Below are positions 1-8,199 of a stretch of DNA of 64,000 bases, one piece after another (the stretch's first letter is position 1; every line of letters starts with the position of its first letter). The stretch is taken from positions 1 through 64,000 of the forward strand of contig JBKBIT010000010.1 in assembly GCA_046297455.1 (NCBI GenBank). Reading direction: 5' to 3'. Position numbers and translations under genes: made by a program. The notes under the pieces were generated by a model. That model was not told where the DNA came from. It searched no databases and worked only from the letters and a program-made list of their open reading frames with translations. This stretch comes from ZYF759 sp046297455. GTDB taxonomy: Bacteria > Pseudomonadota > Alphaproteobacteria > Rhizobiales > Rhizobiaceae.

Positions 1-1
1 C

Positions 2-232
2 ACCGGCAGGCGCAAGGGTGAGCGGATCGTGCTGGCGACCACCGAACCCGCCACCGACAGGACGGCGCTGCGCAAGCTGGCCAAGACGCTGGGCATTGGC
101 GAGCGCGTGCTGCCTGCCGAGATTGTCGTGCTCGATCGAATGCCCGTCGACGAGAATGGAGCTCCCGATCGTGCCACTCTTGCAGAGCAGTTGGGTGCGG
201 CTCGGGACCGCTCGGACGCGACTGCGGCCTGA
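2..232 (+). CDS. C-terminal fragment of an AMP-binding acyl-ACP synthetase/acyltransferase-like protein (partial)
   Basis: The reading frame enters from outside the window and stops at 230-232, leaving about 76 residues. The visible part reads like the last subdomain of an AMP-forming acyl-activating enzyme: a KGERIVLAT strand, a helix of the R..L..LAK type, then LPAEIVVLDRMP and a short tail. This pattern is typical of the C-terminus of Aas-type proteins (acyl-ACP synthetase fused to a 2-acylglycerophosphoethanolamine acyltransferase). The expected catalytic lysine region near the end is not obvious. It converges on pssA with a 5-bp gap, and the phospholipid neighbourhood fits an acyl-recycling role. 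The assignment is inferred from a short fragment. Confidence 0.6.
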   Translation, partial: TGRRKGERIVLATTEPATDRTALRKLAKTLGIGERVLPAEIVVLDRMPVDENGAPDRATLAEQLGAARDRSDATAA

Positions 233-237
233 CCGGC

Positions 238-1053
238 CTAAGCTGGCCTGTCTTCGGACGGGCCGGCGGCAGCTGCAGGGGCCAGCGCCTCGCGCCTGCG
301 ATAGGCCCGGTAGCTGAACGGGAGATAGGTCAGGAACCCCAATACCGACACGGTGAGCGTGAACCAGGTGAAGCTGGCCAGTAGCGCGACATAGAGCACG
401 ATCAGCAGCATCAGCGGCATGACCAGATCACGACGCACCCTCGGCCCGCTGGCCTTGCCCGTGTAGACGGGCAACTGGCTGATCATCAACAGCGCGACCA
501 GGACACTGAAGGCGCAGGCGAAGAAGGCAAACCCGATATCTACCGGCACGCCCAGAAGGCCGAGATAGATCGGCAGCATGACCACCACCGCGCCGGCCGG
601 CGCAGGCACGCCGACGAAGTAATCGTTCTTCCAGACGGGGCGGTCGGGATCGTCGAGCATCACGTTGAAGCGCGCAAGCCTGAGCCCGCAGGCGATGGTG
701 TAGATCAGCGCGGCTGTCCAGCCGATGGCGCCCGCCTCGCCCAAGACATAGGCATAGAGAACCAGCGCCGGCGCGACGCCGAAATTGACGATATCGGCCA
801 GCGAATCCATCTGCGCGCCGAAGGGAGAGGCCGCCTTCAGCATGCGCGCGACCTTGCCGTCGACCGCATCGAGCAGCGCGGCGAACAATACCAGCATCAC
901 GGCCAGGTCGAAGCGGCCCTCGAGCGCCATGCGCACGCCGGAAAGCCCCGCACAGATGGCCAGCACCGTGATCAGGTTGGGAACCACGAGGCGGAACGGT
1001 ATCGCTGGCAGTTTGCGCCGCCGCCGCAGCCGTCGATCTTCGCGTGGGGCCAT
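238..1053 (-). CDS. pssA: CDP-diacylglycerol--serine O-phosphatidyltransferase
   Basis: This 271-residue membrane protein makes phosphatidylserine from CDP-diacylglycerol and serine, the first step towards phosphatidylethanolamine. The CDP-alcohol phosphotransferase signature DG-x2-AR-x8-G-x3-D-x3-D is complete at residues 65-87 (D65, G66, A69, R70, G79, D83, D87). A basic N-terminus precedes several hydrophobic segments. The reading frame stays open upstream, but ATG 1053 gives the family length and starts only 4 bp after the psd stop. The two genes therefore form a tight psd-pssA operon with consecutive activities. Confidence 0.95.
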   Translation of the reverse strand: MAPREDRRLRRRRKLPAIPFRLVVPNLITVLAICAGLSGVRMALEGRFDLAVMLVLFAALLDAVDGKVARMLKAASPFGAQMDSLADIVNFGVAPALVLYAYVLGEAGAIGWTAALIYTIACGLRLARFNVMLDDPDRPVWKNDYFVGVPAPAGAVVVMLPIYLGLLGVPVDIGFAFFACAFSVLVALLMISQLPVYTGKASGPRVRRDLVMPLMLLIVLYVALLASFTWFTLTVSVLGFLTYLPFSYRAYRRREALAPAAAAGPSEDRPA

Positions 1054-1057
1054 CGCG

Positions 1058-1756
1058 CTAGCTGATCCGCACCAGCGGCAGCGCCGAGGCCTGGCCGAAT
1101 TCCCCGATAATGGTCTCGCCGGCAATGGCCGTCTGCCCGACCGCCACACGCGGCACCACGTCGAGCGGCAGATAGACATCGAGACGCGAGCCGAAGCGGA
1201 TGATGCCGATGCGGTCGCCGACCGACACCTCGCCGCCGGCCTCGACCCAGCACAGGATCCGCCGAGCCACGAGCCCGGCCACCTGCACCACGGCCACGGT
1301 GCCGTTGGGGCTGTCAATGACGAGGCCGTTACGCTCGTTCTCGATGCTCGCCTTGTCGAGCTCTGCGTTGAGGAATTTCCCGGCGCGGTATTCGATGCGC
1401 TCGATACGGCCGCGCACCGGGGCGCGGTTCACATGCACCGAAAACACGTTCATGAAGACGGAGATGCGCGTCATTTCCTCGGCGCCGAGCCCCAGTTCGC
1501 GCGGCGGCATCGCCGGCCCGACGGAAGAGACCACGCCATCGGCGGGGCTGATCACCAGCCTGTCGTCGACCGGCGTGACACGCTCGGGATCGCGGAAGAA
1601 ATAGGTGCACCAGGCCGTCAGGATCAGCCCGATCCAGAACAGGGTCGTCGAGAAAAGTCCGAGGACTAGGGTGATCCCGGCGAAACCGGCAATGAAGGGC
1701 CAGCCTTCCCGGTTGATCGGGACCAGGGTGTTCTTGATGGTGTCGACGAGGCTCAT
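1058..1756 (-). CDS. psd: Phosphatidylserine decarboxylase proenzyme (short bacterial form)
   Basis: This 232-residue protein decarboxylates phosphatidylserine to phosphatidylethanolamine at the inner membrane. A hydrophobic N-terminal segment (about residues 21-50) is followed by the FFRDPER motif, by MNVFSVHVNRAPV, and by the self-cleavage site FGS at 188-190. Cleavage before S190 creates the pyruvoyl group, giving a large beta chain and a short alpha chain. The form is the compact type common in alphaproteobacteria. It is the first gene of the psd-pssA pair. Confidence 0.96.
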   Translation of the reverse strand: MSLVDTIKNTLVPINREGWPFIAGFAGITLVLGLFSTTLFWIGLILTAWCTYFFRDPERVTPVDDRLVISPADGVVSSVGPAMPPRELGLGAEEMTRISVFMNVFSVHVNRAPVRGRIERIEYRAGKFLNAELDKASIENERNGLVIDSPNGTVAVVQVAGLVARRILCWVEAGGEVSVGDRIGIIRFGSRLDVYLPLDVVPRVAVGQTAIAGETIIGEFGQASALPLVRIS

Positions 1757-1810
1757 GCGGGTCCGGCGCCTTCTGCACGATGGGCGCGGACTGATTAGCC
1801 GATAGGAAGC

Positions 1811-1844
1811 GCCGCCGCAATGCGAGCGGCGGCACGATCGTGCC
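1811..1844. terminator. Adjacent hairpins between psd and the ABC exporter gene
   Basis: GCCGCCGC at 1811-1818 pairs perfectly with GCGGCGGC at 1826-1833 across a 7-nt loop. It abuts the 14-bp perfect palindrome GGCACGATCGTGCC at 1831-1844. They lie just past the stop of the ABC exporter gene (minus strand) and upstream of the psd stop-to-start junction. There is no T-run on either strand, so a rho-independent terminator role is only a guess. Confidence 0.35.
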
Positions 1845-1858
1845 GGGAAGATCCTTCC

Positions 1859-3760
1859 CTAGTCTTCGTCGGTCTGCACTTCGGCGGGGCGGCGGCGCAC
1901 GATGATCCCCATATCGTCCTGCTCGCGAGCCTTGCGCAACCGCTCCTCGGCCTCGGTTGCCTCGCGCTGCCGGTCCCACATGGAGGCATAAAGCCCACGC
2001 CGGTCCAAGAGCTCGTCGTGGCGGCCGCGCTCGGCGATGACGCCGTCCTGCAGGACGATGATCTCGTCGGCTCCGACCACGGTCGACAGACGGTGGGCGA
2101 TCACGATGGTGGTACGCCCGCGGCTAACCGTATCGAGTGCGGTCTGGATGTCCTGCTCGGTCTGGGTGTCGAGTGCCGAGGTCGCCTCGTCCAGGATCAG
2201 CATCGGCGGCGCCTTCAGGATGGTGCGGGCAATGGCCACGCGCTGCTTCTCGCCCCCCGACAGCTTCAGCCCGCGTTCGCCGACCATGGTGCGGTAGCCG
2301 GCCGGGAGACGCCGGATGAAGCCGGCGATCTGCGCCATCTCGGCGGCCTTGTCGACCTCCTCGTCGGTTGCCGACACGCGCCCGTAGCGGATGTTGTAGG
2401 CGATGGTGTCGTTGAACAGCACCGTGTCCTGCGGGACCATGCCGATCGCGGCGCGCAGGCTCTCCTGGGTCACGTCGGCGATGTTCTGGCCGTCGATGGT
2501 GATGGAGCCCGACTGCGGCTCGTAGAAACGGAACAGGAGCCGCGAGATGGTGGACTTGCCCGCCCCTGAAGGGCCGACAATCGCCACCGTCTTGCCCGCT
2601 GGCACCTCGAAGGAGATACCCTTGAGAATGCGCCGGTCGGGATCGTAGGAAAACTGAACGTCCTCGAAACGGATCGTGCCCTGCCCCACCGCGAGCGGTT
2701 GCGCACCCGGGCGGTCGCGCACTTCGGCCGGCACGCCGAGCAGCTCGAACATCTTTTCGATATCTGTGATGCCCTGGCGGATCTCGCGATAGATGAAGCC
2801 GATGAAGTTGAGCGGCACGGACAGCTGCATCAGCATCGCGTTGATGAACACGAAATCGCCGATCGTGTGCGTGCCGCGCGAGACCTCCCAGGCCGACAGT
2901 GCCATGACGGCGGCCATACCGACGCCGAAGATCAGCCCCTGGCCGAAATTGAGCCAGCCGAGCGAGGTCCAGGTCTTGGTGGCGGCCGCCTCGTAGCGCT
3001 CCATCGAGCGGTCGAAGCGGTCGGCCTCCATGCGCTCGTTGTTGAAGTATTTCACCGTCTCGTAGTTGAGCAGCGAATCGATCGCCTTGGTGTTGGCCTC
3101 GGTGTCGCTGTCGTTCATCTCCCGGCGGATGGTGATGCGCCAGTCGCTCGCCTTGACCGTGAACCAGGTATAGAGCCAGAGCGTCACCGCGATGATGGTC
3201 ACGTAGATCCAGCCATAGGCGATGGCGAAGATGACCGCCACAAGCGCGAATTCGAGGATCGTCGGCACCGTGTTGAGGATGGTAAAGCGGACGATGCCCT
3301 CGATGCCCTTCACGCCGCGTTCGATGATGCGCGATAGCCCGCCGGTGCGACGCTCCAGATGGAACCGCAGCGACAGGTCGTGCATGTGGACGAAGGTCTT
3401 GCGGGCAAGCTGGCGCACGGCATGCTGGCCCACCTTGGCGAACAGCGCATCGCGCAGCTGGTTGAAGCCGAGCTGGACGACCCGTACGACATTGTAGGCA
3501 ATGACCAGCGCCACGGGCGCCACCAGGATGGAGGGCACCCAGTCCGGCGGGAAGAACTCGTCGTTCAGCGCGTCGGTCGCCCATTTGAAGAAATAGGGCA
3601 CCAGCACCAGGATCAGCTTGGCGATGACCAGGAAGACGGTTGCCCAGAAGACGCGGTTTTTTAGATCGGGCCGGTCGTCAGGCCACATATAGGGCCACAG
3701 ATTGACCAGCGTGCCGAAGACGGAGCCGGATTCGGCTGAGATTTTCTTGTCATCGGCCAT
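1859..3760 (-). CDS. ATM1/ABCB7-type ABC exporter half-transporter (permease fused to ATPase)
   Basis: This 633-residue protein has an N-terminal six-helix ABC exporter domain followed by a nucleotide-binding domain. The ATPase motifs are intact: Walker A GPSGAGKST near 399, Q-loop MVPQD, signature LSGGEKQR near 502, Walker B LILDEATSALD near 523 and the H-loop IAHRLSTV. The membrane part resembles ATM1/ABCB7 proteins, which export glutathione-linked sulfur or metal species. ATG 3760 (MADDKK) is chosen over an upstream extension because it lies 4 bp after the arsR stop with a GGGGAATGATG-like leader. Coupling to a cysteine-rich ArsR regulator points to metal or thiol stress. The substrate is inferred. 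Confidence 0.88.
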   Translation of the reverse strand: MADDKKISAESGSVFGTLVNLWPYMWPDDRPDLKNRVFWATVFLVIAKLILVLVPYFFKWATDALNDEFFPPDWVPSILVAPVALVIAYNVVRVVQLGFNQLRDALFAKVGQHAVRQLARKTFVHMHDLSLRFHLERRTGGLSRIIERGVKGIEGIVRFTILNTVPTILEFALVAVIFAIAYGWIYVTIIAVTLWLYTWFTVKASDWRITIRREMNDSDTEANTKAIDSLLNYETVKYFNNERMEADRFDRSMERYEAAATKTWTSLGWLNFGQGLIFGVGMAAVMALSAWEVSRGTHTIGDFVFINAMLMQLSVPLNFIGFIYREIRQGITDIEKMFELLGVPAEVRDRPGAQPLAVGQGTIRFEDVQFSYDPDRRILKGISFEVPAGKTVAIVGPSGAGKSTISRLLFRFYEPQSGSITIDGQNIADVTQESLRAAIGMVPQDTVLFNDTIAYNIRYGRVSATDEEVDKAAEMAQIAGFIRRLPAGYRTMVGERGLKLSGGEKQRVAIARTILKAPPMLILDEATSALDTQTEQDIQTALDTVSRGRTTIVIAHRLSTVVGADEIIVLQDGVIAERGRHDELLDRRGLYASMWDRQREATEAEERLRKAREQDDMGIIVRRRPAEVQTDED

Positions 3761-3764
3761 CACA

Positions 3765-4112
3765 TCATTCCCCTCGCCCGCAGCGCGTGCCCGCGCAGCA
3801 GGAATCGAGCAGGCCGCCAACGGCCCGCGACAGTTTTGCGATTGCCTCCCGGTCGACCTCGTAGCGCGAGCGCTGGCCGTCCGCGTTCATCCGCACAAGC
3901 CCCGCCTGCACCAGCACCTTGAGATGCTGCGAGACGGTTGACTGGGCAAGATCGAGCCGCTCGACCACGTCCTTGCAGCAGCACGAGCCGCGGCCCGACA
4001 GATGCTCCAGAATATGGATGCGGGCGGGATGGGCGAGCGCGCCAAGCTGGCCGGCAATGCCCTTGCGCACGCACTCGGACTGGCCTGGCAGGATGGAGGG
4101 GACATCATTCAT
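3765..4112 (-). CDS. ArsR/SmtB-family winged-helix repressor with a CCC motif
   Basis: This 115-residue DNA-binding protein has the ArsR core: LGALAHPARIHILEHL, then a recognition helix in LAQSTVSQHLKVLVQAGLV. At the place where ArsR proteins usually carry ELCVCDL it has SCCCKD (C44-C46). Further cysteines lie at C14, C105, C106 and C111, so thiol-metal sensing is plausible. It stops 4 bp before the ABC exporter start, forming an operon with it. Its start codon is buried in a 31-bp near-palindrome, which suggests autoregulation. The Shine-Dalgarno is poor; GTG at codon 15 is an alternative start. Confidence 0.9.
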   Translation of the reverse strand: MNDVPSILPGQSECVRKGIAGQLGALAHPARIHILEHLSGRGSCCCKDVVERLDLAQSTVSQHLKVLVQAGLVRMNADGQRSRYEVDREAIAKLSRAVGGLLDSCCAGTRCGRGE

Positions 4113-4137
4113 CGTCTATCGTCGATATACGATGAAT
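4107..4137. promoter_or_regulatory. Near-perfect palindrome over the arsR start codon (candidate ArsR operator)
   Basis: Thirteen-base arms at 4107-4119 (ATTCATCGTCTAT) and 4125-4137 (ATATACGATGAAT) are inverted repeats with one mismatch, separated by CGTCG. The arsR ATG (4110-4112 on the minus strand) lies inside the left arm. An AT-rich dyad on the regulator's own start is the usual layout of ArsR-family operators. That ArsR binds it is inference. Confidence 0.7.
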
Positions 4138-4173
4138 ACCCATCCAGCAAGGAATTTATCGGAAAAGGCCTTT

Positions 4174-6426
4174 TCAGCGAATGATTTCGCCCGGCACCTC
4201 AGAGGGATCGACCGCCTGCTCGCCCAAAGCCTCGAGATCGGCGACCGCGCCGTCCTCGGTCTCGGCCGGCACCGTGAAGACCTGCCCCGGCCAGATGCGA
4301 TCCGGATTGCTGATCTGGTCCTGGTTGGCCAGATAGATGGTCGAGAAACGGATGCCCTGGCCATAGACGCGACGGGAAATGCGCCACAGATTGTCGCCCC
4401 GGCGGATGATGACGGCCCCATCCACACGCTGGAGAGCGGGAGAGACCGTCTCATCGATCGGCTCGACAGCGGCCATCTGCTCGGTTTCGGGTTCGGCCGA
4501 CACGGCGGGTTGTTCGTCCGTGGCAACCTCAGTCTCGGCAGGCGCCACAGGCTCTTCCGCGGCGATCTCGGATGGCGCCGGATCGGTCGCTTCCGCCTCG
4601 GTCACCTCTTCCTGTGCGAGCATGGCGGGCTCGTCGGCCGCAACTTCGCTTTCGGCCGGCATTGCTGGTTCATCAGCCGCACCCTCTGTTGCGGACGGCG
4701 CGCTGATATCGGCTTCGGCGATATCGTCTTCCGACGCGGCCTCGACCTCCTCTGCGGCGGCAACTTCGCTCTCGGCCGGCGCGGCAGGTTCTTCAGCCGC
4801 AGCCTCTTCGCTGGATGGCGCGGTGGTTTCGACCTCGGCGATCTCTTCTTCCTGAGCAGCCTCTGCCGGCTCCTCGGAGGCGATTTCGGCCTCTTCATCG
4901 GCCAGCGGCGTCTGCGGCACTGCTGGCGGCGCCACAGCGGCGATTGCATCGCCGGGCTCGCGCTCGAAGGGCACTGCTGCGCGGGCCTCGACACTGCCAT
5001 CAGAGCCGAGAAGGTCGGCGCGGATGATGTAGTCGCCCACCGGCAGGTCGACCCGGGCCTCGATCAGGAACCGGCCGCCTTCGGACGCCCGGGTTTCGCC
5101 GAGCAGTATTTCGTTTGCGTAGACGCGCAGGAAACGGCCCGGTTCGGCTTGGCCGGCAACGAAGACCGTGTCCCCGTCGATCTCGACCGCCTCGACGAAG
5201 ACGCGGGTCGCCATGGCAGGCGCGGGAGCCTCAGTCTCGGTCGATGGCTGTTCCGGCAGGGAGGCAACTTCCTGCTCTGCTTCCGGCTCGGCCGCGTCGG
5301 CCGCAGCCACCTCATCCTCGGAGGTGGCGTCGGCGGGTTGTTCGGCAGCGATCTCGGCTTCGCTGGCTTCGTCCTCCGCTGCAGCAACGGTCTCCTCGAC
5401 CGGCTCGACGGGCTCGTCGGCAGAAGCCAGGTCCTGTTCGCCAGCCTCCGGCGATGCAGTTTCAGCAACGTCTTCGTCCGCAGTGACCGGTTCGTCCGAC
5501 GCGATCTCGGTTTCGGCGGCGGCGTCCTCATCGGTCGCCACGGTCGGCTGGGCAGGCTCCACGGCCTCTTCCGCGGTCACGACCTGCTCTTCGGTCTCGG
5601 TCGCGGCTGCGTCGGCGACATCCTCTTCGGTCGCAGGCACCTCGGCCACGTCCTCTTCGGTCGCGGGCACCTCAGCCACATCCTCTTCAGTTGCGGGCTC
5701 GGTCGGCTCGGCGGCGGCAATTTCGGTCTGTTGAGCCTCATCTTCCGACGAAACAGCCGGCTCGCCGGCATCGGCAGGTTCGTCAGCGGCAGCAATCTGT
5801 TCCTCTGCCGGTTCGGCCTCGGCCGTCTCCTCGGCGGAAGCAACCGGTTCGGCTACCGGAACGGTGATCAGGCGCGAGGCGCTTCCCGGCTCTTCGACGA
5901 GCGCCAGGACTTGCCCGTCGGGCGTCTCGGGCACGGAAACAATGGCGGTCTGAACGGAACTGGCGACGACGCTGCCATCCTCGGACGTCGACCTCAGAAC
6001 GATCTGATAATCCCCGGGCTCGAGCGGTTCGTCGAGAATGGCGGCAAAGTCGCCATCGGGCCCGGCCTGCGTTACCGCCAGAACGCGGCGTCCGGTCAGC
6101 ACCTCGACCAGCGAACGCGGCGCCGCGCGACCGGCAATGACCATGGAACCATCGGGCTCGACGCGGACAATGTCAAATTCGGGAGCGGTTACAACCGGCT
6201 CTTCCGCGACCGGGGTCTGCGTGACGGGGGTCTCGGCTTCTGCGTCCTCCGGCTCGGCCTCGGTGGTGAGGGCGGCCGGCTGCGGCGTCAGATCTTCTGT
6301 TTCCGCCGTCAGTTGCGGCGGCTGCTGCTGAAGCCACGGATCGAGCAGACCTGTGACATAGGCCACGCCGGCGCCCGCCAGCGACACGCCTGCAGCGAAG
6401 AGAAACAGCTTGAGCCCGTTTGCCAT
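4174..6426 (-). CDS. Large acidic membrane-anchored LysM protein with low-complexity Ala/Glu regions
   Basis: This 750-residue protein starts with a membrane anchor or signal (about residues 5-27). Next come two Ig-like beta domains, around 85-180 and again just past the middle, each separated by very acidic Ala/Glu/Pro/Val-rich stretches. It ends with a single LysM domain containing RRGDNLWRISRRVYG. LysM binds peptidoglycan, so a periplasmic role linking membrane and wall is likely. Similar anchor-Ig-LysM proteins occur across Hyphomicrobiales. A 10-residue unit (ATEEDVAEVP) occurs in tandem near the first third. The acidic linkers may act as a flexible spacer. It stands alone between arsR and a divergent LOG gene. 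Confidence 0.85.
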   Translation of the reverse strand: MANGLKLFLFAAGVSLAGAGVAYVTGLLDPWLQQQPPQLTAETEDLTPQPAALTTEAEPEDAEAETPVTQTPVAEEPVVTAPEFDIVRVEPDGSMVIAGRAAPRSLVEVLTGRRVLAVTQAGPDGDFAAILDEPLEPGDYQIVLRSTSEDGSVVASSVQTAIVSVPETPDGQVLALVEEPGSASRLITVPVAEPVASAEETAEAEPAEEQIAAADEPADAGEPAVSSEDEAQQTEIAAAEPTEPATEEDVAEVPATEEDVAEVPATEEDVADAAATETEEQVVTAEEAVEPAQPTVATDEDAAAETEIASDEPVTADEDVAETASPEAGEQDLASADEPVEPVEETVAAAEDEASEAEIAAEQPADATSEDEVAAADAAEPEAEQEVASLPEQPSTETEAPAPAMATRVFVEAVEIDGDTVFVAGQAEPGRFLRVYANEILLGETRASEGGRFLIEARVDLPVGDYIIRADLLGSDGSVEARAAVPFEREPGDAIAAVAPPAVPQTPLADEEAEIASEEPAEAAQEEEIAEVETTAPSSEEAAAEEPAAPAESEVAAAEEVEAASEDDIAEADISAPSATEGAADEPAMPAESEVAADEPAMLAQEEVTEAEATDPAPSEIAAEEPVAPAETEVATDEQPAVSAEPETEQMAAVEPIDETVSPALQRVDGAVIIRRGDNLWRISRRVYGQGIRFSTIYLANQDQISNPDRIWPGQVFTVPAETEDGAVADLEALGEQAVDPSEVPGEIIR
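5619..5698 (-). repeat. In-frame 30-bp tandem repeat inside the LysM gene
   Basis: A 30-bp unit containing CCTCTTCGGTCGC (plus-strand reading) occurs at 5619-5648 and 5649-5678, with a diverged, incomplete third copy from 5679. It encodes three copies of a 10-residue acidic unit of the ATEEDVAEVP type. It preserves frame and could vary in copy number between strains by slippage. Confidence 0.85.
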
Positions 6427-6541
6427 CTTGATTCCCGTTCCTTAGCCGGATCGTCGCGCCATAGCCTGTTTTTTGCAGTGCCACAAGAAAAAGGCCTGAT
6501 CCGGCTTGACCTGGCATGCACTTGCAAAGACCAATTCACCC

Positions 6542-7150
6542 ATGAAGCCGATTCGATCCATATGCGTCTACTGCGGATCGTCCCCTGGCCGGGGCGAATC
6601 CTACATGAATGCCGGCCGGGAACTTGGCCGTTCCATCGCCGAGCACGGATTGCGCCTCGTCTATGGTGGCGGCACCAAGGGTGTGATGGGCGCCGTGGCG
6701 CTGGGAGCAGCCAATGGCGGCGGCGCGATCACCGGCATCATCCCGCGCTTCCTGATCGGCAAGGAGACTTCAGGTCCGGTCGAGATCGCCGGTCTCGACC
6801 TCGACATCACCGAGGACATGCACACCCGCAAGCACAGGATGTTCGAGGAATCCGACGCTTTCGTGGCGCTTCCGGGCGGGATCGGCACGCTGGAAGAAGT
6901 GGTCGAGATCATGACCTGGGCGCAGCTCGGCCGCCATTCCAAACCCATCGTCTTCGCCAATATCGGCGGTTTCTGGGACCCGATGCTGGCGCTTGTCGAA
7001 CACATGAAGGCGGAGGGCTTCCTGCATTCGCTCGAGCGACTGCGGCCGCTGGTGGTGGAAGAGGCCGACGAGATCGTGCCGACCATCCTCGAAGCTGCCG
7101 CGGCGGAAGAGCCGGAAAGCGGCGACAAGCAGGTGATCGAACGGCTTTGA
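6542..7150 (+). CDS. LOG-family nucleotide 5'-monophosphate phosphoribohydrolase
   Basis: This 202-residue cytosolic protein has the Rossmann-like LOG fold. It shows CVYCGSS at the N-terminus, the phosphate loop YGGGTKGVMG at 41-50, and the hallmark PGGIGTLEE at 111-119, preceded by the R96/K97 active-site region. LOG proteins release cytokinin bases from riboside monophosphates or hydrolyse AMP/CMP-like nucleotides; the substrate cannot be read here. ATG 6542 starts the conserved region, whereas the upstream in-frame ATG would add a tail unlike the family. It is divergent from the LysM gene and stops 1 bp before rarD on the other strand. Confidence 0.9.
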   Translation: MKPIRSICVYCGSSPGRGESYMNAGRELGRSIAEHGLRLVYGGGTKGVMGAVALGAANGGGAITGIIPRFLIGKETSGPVEIAGLDLDITEDMHTRKHRMFEESDAFVALPGGIGTLEEVVEIMTWAQLGRHSKPIVFANIGGFWDPMLALVEHMKAEGFLHSLERLRPLVVEEADEIVPTILEAAAAEEPESGDKQVIERL

Positions 7151-7151
7151 C

Positions 7152-8090
7152 CTAGGGCGCTGGCAGGCGGTCGCTTGCAGCCCGGCTCTGCCGCAGCATC
7201 GACCATGAATAGATGGCCAGTGCTGCCCAGATCAGCGAGAACGCCACGATCCTGGCGGTGCCGAAAGGTTCCCCGAAGACGAACACCGCGATGAAGGTGA
7301 TCACGGTCGGCGCGATATACTGCATGATGCCCGTCGTGGAATAGCGCAGCAGCTTGGCGCCGAAGGCAAACAGGATCAACGGCACCGCGGTGACCGGCCC
7401 GCACAGGATCAGCAGCATGATGTCGACCGGTTGGTCGAAGGTGAAGTTGGACTGGCCGGCAAGCGCCAGCCACGTGACAAAGCCCAGCGCCGGGATCGAC
7501 AGGATCACCACCTCCAGGAAGAAGCCCTGGCTGGGGCCGATCGGCAACGTCTTGCGCAGGAAACCGTAGCAGGCAAAGGAAAAGGCCAGCGACAGCGAGA
7601 CCCAGGGCAAACCGCCGGACTCCAGCGTCAGCACGAGCACGGCTAGGCACGCAAGCATGACCGCGGCCAGTTGCGCCCGGCTGAGCTTCTCGCCCAGCAG
7701 CACCGCCCCCATGACGATCGCCACCAGCGGGTTGATGTAGTAGCCGAGTGCGGTTTCCACTGTCCGGTCGGATGCGATCGCCCAGACATAGATGCCCCAG
7801 TTGATGGAGATCAGCCCTGCCGTCAGCGCCGCCATGAGCAGCGTGCGCGGCGAGCGAAGCGCGGCGGCGATGTCCGAGGTACGGCGCAGCGCGAGCAGGA
7901 CGAGGCCGGCAACCGGCACCGACCAGAGCGCACGATGCGCCACGACCTCGGCCGGCGGAATGTGGGCGACCAGCTTCATGTAGAGCGGCATCACCCCCCA
8001 CAGCCCGTAGGCGCAGAGCGCAAAGACGAAGCCGGCGGCGGTATCGCCGGTCTGCGCGCCTGGCTGGCTGATGCTTGGTTCTGCGGTCAT
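7152..8090 (-). CDS. rarD: RarD, EamA-family (DMT) transporter
   Basis: This 312-residue membrane protein has about ten hydrophobic helices in two EamA halves. The RarD pattern is clear: GLWGVMPLYMKL near the N-terminus, VVAHRALWSVP, then ALGYYINPLVAIVMG in the middle. RarD proteins were named for a chloramphenicol-sensitivity phenotype, and the true substrate is uncertain. The gene converges on the LOG gene with one base between the stops. About 109 bp separate its start from the cimA stop upstream. Confidence 0.9.
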   Translation of the reverse strand: MTAEPSISQPGAQTGDTAAGFVFALCAYGLWGVMPLYMKLVAHIPPAEVVAHRALWSVPVAGLVLLALRRTSDIAAALRSPRTLLMAALTAGLISINWGIYVWAIASDRTVETALGYYINPLVAIVMGAVLLGEKLSRAQLAAVMLACLAVLVLTLESGGLPWVSLSLAFSFACYGFLRKTLPIGPSQGFFLEVVILSIPALGFVTWLALAGQSNFTFDQPVDIMLLILCGPVTAVPLILFAFGAKLLRYSTTGIMQYIAPTVITFIAVFVFGEPFGTARIVAFSLIWAALAIYSWSMLRQSRAASDRLPAP

Positions 8091-8199
8091 GTTTTCCTGC
8101 TTGCGGCAATGCCGCCCTCATCCCGCGGCCGTCATTGCCCGCGCGGGCACGTTCCACCAATGAGTTTTCCTGATGGGTCGATCAATCCGCGTGAAGTGG

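Noticed and set aside
5168..5734. Ser/Ala-rich plus-strand frames over the LysM gene
   Set aside because: They are antisense shadows of the acidic repeats and have no independent start signal.
3919..7155. A 1,078-residue plus-strand reading frame
   Set aside because: It runs antisense to arsR and the LysM gene and ends across the LOG gene. It is Arg/Gly/Leu-rich without family motifs, a mirror of the Ala/Glu-rich minus-strand code.
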